Shown: one piece after another, positions 59,701 to 64,000 of the stretch
Layout: every line of letters starts with the position of its first letter
Numbering within the stretch: the first letter of the stretch is position 1
Assembly: GCA_038040385.1 (NCBI GenBank)
Contig: JBBPII010000005.1
Coordinates: 1 to 64,000, forward strand
Length of the DNA stretch: 64,000 nt
Direction: 5' to 3'
Source of the DNA: Gilichinskyi gelida
GTDB lineage: Bacteria; Acidobacteriota; Thermoanaerobaculia; Gp7-AA8
Notes under the pieces: generated by a model
Database searches by the model: none
Seen by the model: the letters and a program-made list of their open reading frames with translations, nothing else
Told to the model about the DNA's origin: nothing
Program-made: the position numbers and the translations under genes

Positions 59701-60102
59701 CACCGAGAGCTCGGCGACGTAACGCTGCGCGTCGAGGTTGGCCTTGGCGAAGCGGTAGTCCTGGTCCGCCGCGTAGTGCTTCCCTTCCCAGGTGTCGAGG
59801 TCCTTCTGCGCCAGGAGGTACTGCTGGCGGTTGCGGGCGATCTCCACCTCGCTCTGCTTCGTCTTCTCGTCGAGCGCGGCGAGCTGTTTCTTGTTCTCCG
59901 CCGTGTCCGCCGCCTTGATCTCCCCTTCGATCCGCTCGCGCTGCATGCGCATGAACTCGCGCTGGAACCACTTCCATCCGCGGATGTAGTCGTAGCCGAC
60001 CATGATCCCGGTCACCAGAAGGAGAGCGAGGCTCGATAGCGCGAAGATCCAGTTCAGTGAACGGATCGAGTAGTTGTGCGGAATGGGTTCTTGGGGCTTC
60101 AT
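56749..60102 (-). CDS. Membrane-anchored octaheme cytochrome c
   Basis: 1117 residues. An N-terminal membrane helix (WIFALSSLALLLVTGIMVGY), a coiled-coil of about 170 residues, then eight CxxCH heme sites at about 255, 341, 414, 442, 559, 704, 837 and 947 (CQTCH, CTSCH, CLKCH, CYACH, CLACH, CYSCH, CRGCH, CAQCH). Met ligands follow several (TRMPSFF, APMPSLR, LKMPNFH, VRMPTFH, TRMPANF). It lies directly after the two cytochrome b genes and is the likely cytochrome c1 replacement of the bc-type complex. The C-terminal QAASSSQLAASVEKR is encoded by heptamer repeats. Confidence 0.9.
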   Translation of the reverse strand: MKPQEPIPHNYSIRSLNWIFALSSLALLLVTGIMVGYDYIRGWKWFQREFMRMQRERIEGEIKAADTAENKKQLAALDEKTKQSEVEIARNRQQYLLAQKDLDTWEGKHYAADQDYRFAKANLDAQRYVAELSVVQHREDAAAQQAEYRRQDRHVNDLLLRLQDVTRRRDGSKARVDQWLKSVKDAEDRKKELNASVDLYKKQLELVNNQRGSTNWILNLPMLDFVNPTLKIDQVVLSDLFVDVNYMHVPRVDRCQTCHRSIDTPGFESKKEAARLSQDIQQKLDAFQIPVEKRADAEGEIARLKRIEDAPYDTLNPWRTHPRLDTFVGSSSPHPLLEFGCTSCHRGQDRATEFGRAGHVPPNPKMQRRWSGVSMLTLGFFPLERDFEKRRWGWQQNPFLETPMHPRQYYEAGCLKCHSGQVVVDKGDRITKAMATVELYGCYACHKINNWRFTNLRKPGPDLNGIAEKTTPEWATRWIAEPHKFRSTTRMPSFFYQRNMIDPHVVPAAEIAQNIKFQDAEVHAIVSYLFAKSTHRVWQAPPAAGDAARGQKIVQSVGCLACHIESETIKDEKSGKVRLARRDDYPIERNYGFNFTGIGSKTHPGWIYNWVKNPKAYYADAPMPSLRLTDQEAADVTAYLVTQQKPQFMQMPVRPADPKAVHALAKGYLINTLTDRDAEARLRSMPMQEQLVYLGQRSIEKYGCYSCHNIKGFEGLKPIGTELTIEGSKSLHLFDFGFAHEYVAEQDGKHEHIQHSVPSWIYNKVRNPRIYDDERTKPYNDKLKMPNFHLSQDEAQLITTVVLGLTKDLVAQNRLAAQDSHSRLMEEGRKRVSQHNCRGCHVVDGTGRAIKATIADENFLPPDLSPEGARAQSPFLFNFLKDPTVMKIRPWLSVRMPTFHFDDKEANTLVTYFAEEGRAAQWDTAHGLTPPAQNVAIGRQVFAMLRCAQCHQTAPVNPENPPVPNVAETTSLAPNLTLSRLRLRHEWIADWIRRPNEMIPGTRMPANFPRDAATGGFQSPLALAIDMPQFASYKSALLPLFKNDEKELKRTMSDAVALTDYLRDYIWSIGITQMRAASPGGEVPAVTVTPSIPAAPAPAKTGQAASSSQLAASVEKR

Positions 60103-60108
60103 TTTGGT

Positions 60109-60181
60109 TCGCCGTTGGCCGTTGGCCGTTGGCCGTAGCGCGCCTCACGCTCGGTCAACGGCCAACAGTCAACGGTCAACT
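60109..60181. repeat. Inverted heptamer repeat (GTTGGCC type)
   Basis: TTCGCCG TTGGCCG TTGGCCG TTGGCCG, loop, CGGTCAA CGGCCAA CAGTCAA CGGTCAA. Fills the spacer between the cytochrome b C-terminal gene and the octaheme gene. Confidence 0.9.
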
Positions 60182-61404
60182 CAGACATTAAAGAAGATTT
60201 CCTGTATGTGCACGATGTACTTCAAATTGAACAGCCACCGCAGGACCATCTTGATCGGCAGCGAGAGCATCACCAGGAACAGCATCGCGCCGACGTAGAA
60301 CCGCGGAGCTCCCATCTTGAGGTAGAAGCGGCGGAACGGCCCCTTCGCCATCAGTGGCGGCAGAGCGATGTAGCCGAGCACCAGCGCGATCCCGGGCAGC
60401 TCCCGGATGATCCAGAGGCGCGGCAGGGTCATGCCGAGCATCTTCACCCAGATCAGCTCCGAGAGGTCGACGTTGACCAGCGGAACGAGCTTGTTGGGGT
60501 CCCAGTACTCGTAGGGGCCGAAGAAGTTCCAGTTGGGGCCGCGGAGGAACGTGCCGGTGATGATCAGGAACGACCAGAGCACCAGGAACCCGTACAGGAA
60601 GATCCCGATCTCCCATTTCCGCTCGCGGAACGAGTAGTAGCCGTTCCCTTTCGGGTTGGTGTCGATGTAGGGGATGGCCATCAGTCCGACGATGATCATC
60701 GTCGGCAGGACCACGCCCGCCAGCCACGGATCGAAGTAGACCAGCATCTCCTGCAGGCCGAGGAAGTACCACGGCGCCTTGGCAGGGTTCGGGGAGGTGG
60801 TCGGATTCGCCGCTTCTTCCAGCGGCGCGCGCAGCACGACCGACCAGACGATCATCACGATCGACAGCAGGATCATGCAGAGCATCTCGGTGTAGACCAG
60901 GTCGGGCCAGACGAAGAGCTTCTCGTTGGTCTCGGTCTTCTCCCACGGGATCCCGCCGGCGGCCATCTGCTGATCGTTGAGGTAGGCCTTCCGCAGCGCG
61001 ATCCAGGTGAAGATGCCGAGAAGGAAGATCATGGCCACGATGGGGACGTTGTCCCCCTTCGCGGCGATGAGGAAGAAGTTCGGATCGAGCATGGAGACGG
61101 CGAAAGCGATCGCGCCGATGATGAAGAGGCGCAGCCCGATCTTCTTGTCCCACAGCCGCGGCCCCAGCGCGGCCAGCGCGAAGAGCAGAAACAGGTAGGC
61201 GATGCCGAGGTAGAGAAGAGGGAGGATGAAGATCCCGGCGAGGAGAAGTAGAAGGCCGAAGGCGAGAAAGCCATAGCCGGCCTTCGACTTGAAGCGGCCG
61301 CCGAGCAGGTTGAAGTAGACGATGAAGATGAAGATCGCGCTAAGGAGCACGAATGAGATCGATGCCTCCGACAGGGCGTTGACGAAGTCCTTGAGGAAGG
61401 TCAT
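60181..61404 (-). CDS. Cytochrome b C-terminal-domain membrane protein (subunit IV-like)
   Basis: 407 residues, about eleven helices. The first ~170 residues are extra helices not found in PetD (FVLLSAIFIFIVYFNLLGGR; GLRLFIIGAIAFAVSMLDP). The rest is the cytochrome b C-terminal domain: FVWPDLVYTEMLCMILLSIV, LRAPLEEAANPTTSPNPAKA, PWYFLGLQEMLVYFDPW, which is the PEWY-like Qo-site region (here AKAPWYF). Forms the quinol-oxidising site with the Rieske protein and the b-heme subunit. Confidence 0.9.
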   Translation of the reverse strand: MTFLKDFVNALSEASISFVLLSAIFIFIVYFNLLGGRFKSKAGYGFLAFGLLLLLAGIFILPLLYLGIAYLFLLFALAALGPRLWDKKIGLRLFIIGAIAFAVSMLDPNFFLIAAKGDNVPIVAMIFLLGIFTWIALRKAYLNDQQMAAGGIPWEKTETNEKLFVWPDLVYTEMLCMILLSIVMIVWSVVLRAPLEEAANPTTSPNPAKAPWYFLGLQEMLVYFDPWLAGVVLPTMIIVGLMAIPYIDTNPKGNGYYSFRERKWEIGIFLYGFLVLWSFLIITGTFLRGPNWNFFGPYEYWDPNKLVPLVNVDLSELIWVKMLGMTLPRLWIIRELPGIALVLGYIALPPLMAKGPFRRFYLKMGAPRFYVGAMLFLVMLSLPIKMVLRWLFNLKYIVHIQEIFFNV

Positions 61405-61510
61405 ACCCTCACCCGGCCTTCGGCCACCCTCTCCCGCTCACGCGGGAGAGGGCCCAGGAAAGTCCTTCTCCCGCTTGCGGGAGAAGGTGCCCGAAGGGCG
61501 GATGAGGGTC
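61405..61510. repeat. CCCTCA...TGAGGG double-hairpin repeat, copy 2
   Basis: CCCTCACCC, CTCTCCCGC/GCGGGAGAG, CTTCTCCCGC/GCGGGAGAAG, GGATGAGGG. Same layout as 9669-9778. Fills the spacer between the two cytochrome b genes. Confidence 0.85.
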
Positions 61511-61516
61511 GCGGCG

Positions 61517-62302
61517 TCATAGCGGACCCGAAATGCCCCCGTCTTTACGCACCCGCCAGAAGTGGATGGCCATCAGGAATCCCGCGGCCAGCGGGATCAC
61601 CATGCAGTGCAGCACATAGAAGCGCAGCAGCGTCGCGGCGCCGATACTTCGCCCCCCAATGAGGGCGAAGCGGGCGTCGTCGCCCGCGTGGATCAGCGCG
61701 ACGTCCCCGAGTTTTATCAGCCCCGACATCGGGCCCTCGTTTCCCGCACCGGGTGTGGCGCGCGCCATGTTCGAGCCGACCGTGATGGCCCAGATCGCCA
61801 GCTGGTCCCACGGCAGCAGATATCCGGTGAACGACAGCAGCAGGGTCAGCACCAGCAGGATGACGCCGACGTTCCAGTTGAACTCGCGGGGCGGCTTGTA
61901 CGATCCGGTCATGAAGACCCGGAACATGTGCAGCCAGACGGCGATGACCATGGCGTGTGCGCCCCAGCGGTGCATCTCGCGCATGATCCCGAAGGGCGCC
62001 TGCTCGCGCAGGTCCAGGATGTCGGTAAATGCGTATTCAATTGTTGGACGGTAATAGAACATGAGAAGTAGTCCCGTTACCGTCTCGACCAGGAAGAGGA
62101 AGAACGACGTCCCCCCCATGCACCAGGTGTAGCTCATCCGCACGCCGGAGCGCCGCACCTTGACCGGATGCAGGTGCAGGATCAGCGAGCCGAGGACCGC
62201 CAGCACCCGCTTGCGGTTGGTGTTGGGGATGCCGACCCGGAAGATGGACTTCCAGATTTGGGAGTTGACTATGCCTTCCTGCAGGGCCTTTAAGTTCGCC
62301 AT
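61517..62302 (-). CDS. Cytochrome b (N-terminal, heme-binding, b6-like)
   Basis: 261 residues, four core helices. Heme ligands: MHRWGAHAMVIAVWLHMFRV on helix B and FYVLHCMVIPLAAGFLMAIH on helix D. Also SYTWCMGGTSFFLFLVETVT, GYLLPWDQLAIWAITVGSN and a C-terminal VRKDGGIS. A Cys in YTWCMGG corresponds to the residue that binds heme c in b6, but other evidence for a third heme is lacking. Cytochrome b is split as in b6f and in Gram-positive bc complexes. Confidence 0.94.
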   Translation of the reverse strand: MANLKALQEGIVNSQIWKSIFRVGIPNTNRKRVLAVLGSLILHLHPVKVRRSGVRMSYTWCMGGTSFFLFLVETVTGLLLMFYYRPTIEYAFTDILDLREQAPFGIMREMHRWGAHAMVIAVWLHMFRVFMTGSYKPPREFNWNVGVILLVLTLLLSFTGYLLPWDQLAIWAITVGSNMARATPGAGNEGPMSGLIKLGDVALIHAGDDARFALIGGRSIGAATLLRFYVLHCMVIPLAAGFLMAIHFWRVRKDGGISGPL

Positions 62303-62310
62303 CTCTCCTC

Positions 62311-62373
62311 ACGTTCGCCGTTGGCTGTTGGCCGTTGGCCGTCTTCGGTCAACAGTCAACGGTCAACGGCGAA
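62311..62373. repeat. Inverted heptamer repeat (GTTGGCC type)
   Basis: CGTTCGC CGTTGGC TGTTGGC CGTTGGC, loop, CGGTCAA CAGTCAA CGGTCAA CGGCGAA. Spacer between the Rieske stop and the cytochrome b start; nearly the same as 60109-60181. Confidence 0.9.
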
Positions 62374-62946
62374 CTACACCTTGATGAACGACTCCGGATC
62401 CACCCACTCCCCCCGCTCCTGATGGAACTGTCTTGACTTGTCGACGACCACCTGCCCGTCGGCGGGGTCGATGAAGATCTTGGCGCGCTCGAGGGGGCGG
62501 GGGGCAGGCCCCTCGAAGTTCACGCCGGTCTTGTAGTAGCCGCTGCCGTGGCAGGGGCACTTGAATTTGTTCTGTGAGGCCAGCCAGTTGGGGGTGCATC
62601 CGAGGTGGGTACAGACCGTGATGAGGGCGTACATGACGTCCTCGGTGCGCACGATCCAGATGCCGAATTTGTCCTTCCACCGCTCGTCGACCTCGCCGAT
62701 CGAGTAGTCCGAGGCGAAACCGGCCTTGAACTTCTGCACCGGCTCGAAGAGGACGTTGGGGAACATGAAGCGCCCCAGGACGCTCGCCAGCCCGCCCAAG
62801 GCGGCGGCGAGGAAGGCCCAAGCGGCGGTCAGGACGATCGGAAAGGCGCGGCGGGTGACCTCTCCCTGTTCGCGGATGTCGGCCGCGGCGCTCCCGGCGA
62901 GGGGCGTCTTGGGGGTTACCTGATATGGCGTGATTTCTTCCGGCAT
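62374..62946 (-). CDS. Rieske iron-sulfur protein of the bc-type complex
   Basis: 190 residues. One N-terminal membrane helix (FPIVLTAAWAFLAAALGGLA), preceded by a TRRAF twin-arginine-like signal, then the [2Fe-2S] boxes VCTHLGCTPNW and FKCPCHGSGYY with Cys-His pairs and both disulfide cysteines. Takes the first electron from menaquinol or ubiquinol. First gene of the respiratory run. Confidence 0.96.
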   Translation of the reverse strand: MPEEITPYQVTPKTPLAGSAAADIREQGEVTRRAFPIVLTAAWAFLAAALGGLASVLGRFMFPNVLFEPVQKFKAGFASDYSIGEVDERWKDKFGIWIVRTEDVMYALITVCTHLGCTPNWLASQNKFKCPCHGSGYYKTGVNFEGPAPRPLERAKIFIDPADGQVVVDKSRQFHQERGEWVDPESFIKV

Positions 62947-62991
62947 CCGAGCTTGTGAAAGCAGCGAACAAGCGCCCGCAAGTGCGCGCCT

Positions 62992-63020
62992 ACTATCCGC
63001 AAATCAAGGACTTCTGTCAA
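62992..63020 (-). promoter_or_regulatory. Sigma70-like promoter of the respiratory run
   Basis: TTGACA (63020-63015), 17 bases, GATAGT (62997-62992) on the minus strand, about 46 bases ahead of the Rieske ATG. A perfect -35 with ideal spacing; the -10 matches four of six bases. All genes down to sco are on this strand with small gaps, so it may drive the whole run, subject to hairpins in the spacers. Confidence 0.6.
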
Positions 63021-63060
63021 CGGAATTGGTGACGCGAAACACGTTAGCCGTCGACACGGC

Positions 63061-63127
63061 GTAGGGGCGCGCAGCAGCGCGCCCGCAGCCCCCGCCGGAG
63101 TGCCGGGCGCGCTGCTGCGCGCCCCTA
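63061..63127. repeat. GTAG-bounded long palindrome (REPIN-like), intergenic
   Basis: GTAGGGGCGCGCAGCAGCGC plus GCCCG pairs with CGGGC plus GCGCTGCTGCGCGCCCCTAC: about 25 paired bases with a short GC-rich loop. Same GTAG...CTAC ends as the in-gene elements. It supplies the TAG stop of the HEAT-repeat gene and may end its transcript. Confidence 0.85.
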
Positions 63128-63988
63128 CCGGCTGTCACGGCTCGGCTGCGGAAGCGCATCCTTTGCCGCCGCCTGCACGCGCAAACTCGGGTCGGACGCC
63201 GCGATTCGCTGCAGCTCCGGCACCGCTTCCTTCCCCGCCAGCCGGACGTACGCCGACATGGCCACGATCATGGCGTCTTCCTTCTGGTCCTCGCGCATGC
63301 CGCTGACCCGGTCGAGCCGCGAGCGGTCGAGCATCTCCCGCAGCACCGGAAGTGCGCGGCGGTCGCCGAAGCGCGACAGCGCCACGGCCGCGTTCCAGCG
63401 AACGTCGGCACTCTGGTCCTCGAGGCCTTTGACCAGCGCGGGGATGGCGCTCGGATCACCGATCGCGCCCAGCGCGTAGAGGGCCGCCTTGCGGATGTCT
63501 TTCTCGTCGTCGCCTGCCGCGGCGGCGACGCGCGGCACCGCGGCGGGGTCGCGCAACTCGCCCAGCGCCATCAGCGCGTAGAGGCGGTTGTCGGTATCGA
63601 GGTCGTTCAGGCCGTCGAGCAGCAGCGGCGTGGCCCGGCGGTCACCGAGATTGCCGAGGACCATGCTCAGATAGCGGCGGATGCGCGGGTCGTCGTGCTT
63701 CGACCCGGCGTAGAGAGCGGCCACCTGCTGCTCGAGGTTCGGGTACTTCTTCGCCTCGCCGCGCTTGAGCGACTTGGAGAGCTGATACGCCGCCTGCCAC
63801 CGCTCGTGCTTGCTCCCCGAACGGATCTCGTTGAGGTAGTCGGGGATGGACTGCTGGTCAGTGGCCAGGCGTCCGAAGAGGAAGAAGATGGCGACGGCAA
63901 CGATCACCACGCCGAGGGGGAAGAGGACGAATTGGAAGAGGATGGTTCGGGGCGACTCGCGCGGGATGTCGGGCTGCGGAACCGTCAT
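63125..63988 (-). CDS. Membrane-anchored HEAT-repeat protein
   Basis: 287 residues. One N-terminal helix (ILFQFVLFPLGVVIVAVAIF), then HEAT/PBS-lyase-type repeats: VLGNLGDRRATPLLLDGL, ALGELRDPAAVPRVAAAA, ALGAIGDPSAIPALVKGL, ALSRFGDRRALPVLREML, ending in a fifth partial unit. A scaffold for protein contacts in the periplasm or cytosol; with the neighbouring genes, assembly of the respiratory complex is possible. The stop comes from the adjacent GTAG repeat. Confidence 0.88.
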   Translation of the reverse strand: MTVPQPDIPRESPRTILFQFVLFPLGVVIVAVAIFFLFGRLATDQQSIPDYLNEIRSGSKHERWQAAYQLSKSLKRGEAKKYPNLEQQVAALYAGSKHDDPRIRRYLSMVLGNLGDRRATPLLLDGLNDLDTDNRLYALMALGELRDPAAVPRVAAAAGDDEKDIRKAALYALGAIGDPSAIPALVKGLEDQSADVRWNAAVALSRFGDRRALPVLREMLDRSRLDRVSGMREDQKEDAMIVAMSAYVRLAGKEAVPELQRIAASDPSLRVQAAAKDALPQPSRDSR

Positions 63989-64000
63989 CGGCCCGTCATC

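Noticed and set aside
56794..60039. 1081-codon plus-strand open frame opposite the octaheme cytochrome
   Set aside because: Shadow frame; the minus strand has eight CxxCH sites and a membrane helix. Stops are rare in this frame because of high GC.

Overview
The window is GC-rich bacterial chromosome, almost fully coding, and reads as Acidobacteriota. The main reasons are a paralogous pair of secreted proteins that join a GWxTD-type N-terminal region to the VWFA-related domain typical of acidobacteria, a DUF4388 protein, a large secreted protein opening with a 'VAIAPCRILDT'-type motif, and a Rieske/cytochrome b/octaheme cytochrome/aa3 oxidase cluster. The phylum call is inference; no rRNA or tRNA gene was seen.

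Layout. 1-6.0 kb (minus): a three-gene run for secreted proteins (S74/G2-like repeat protein, small secreted protein, YD-repeat protein running off the left edge). 6.3-11.4 kb (minus): trpGDCFBA, almost every junction a 4-base overlap, without trpE. 11.5-15.3 kb (minus): MmcQ/YjbR protein, rmuC, class V aminotransferase, aroC. 15.4-18.9 kb: lgt and a GIY-YIG protein (plus), DUF4388 protein and cysteine desulfurase (minus). 18.9-24.1 kb (plus): the GWxTD/VWFA pair. 24-28.9 kb: cyclic-nucleotide-binding proteins, a vapBC pair, a small secreted protein, serine dehydratase subunits, a response regulator. 29-38.4 kb (plus): class II aldolase-family protein, addBA, marC, a YdjM-like membrane protein, a diacylglycerol-kinase-family protein.

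38.6-46.6 kb is an 8-kb island of visibly lower GC, all on the minus strand, lying between a truncated arsC copy and the intact arsC. It encodes metK, a B3/4 (PheT editing-like) protein, a tRNA-binding OB-fold protein, metG, an AbrB/ACT-like regulator, a TIR-like protein and a SLATT/DUF4231-like four-helix membrane protein. This is the best candidate in the window for an undescribed system: methionine activation and SAM synthesis enzymes joined to a TIR plus membrane-effector pair of the kind seen in abortive-infection systems.

46.6-64 kb: arsC, pdxH, DUF420 (minus); cspA and a second vapBC (plus); then a minus-strand respiratory block from about 62.9 kb down to 49.2 kb: Rieske, cytochrome b in two polypeptides, octaheme cytochrome c, cupredoxin-like lipoprotein, coxA, coxC, coxD, two small membrane proteins, coxB, ctaA, ctaB, sco. 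It encodes a complete quinol-to-oxygen chain with heme A synthesis and copper insertion. A HEAT-repeat membrane protein lies upstream.

Throughout, except in the island, spacers hold hairpin-forming repeats of several families: inverted runs of degenerate 7-mers or 8-mers, GTAG-bounded double hairpins resembling REPINs, CCCTCA...TGAGGG double hairpins, and ATCCTGAGCGAAGGATCT elements. Several sit in frame inside genes (addA, addB, a VWFA paralogue) or supply start regions, stop codons and C-terminal tails.
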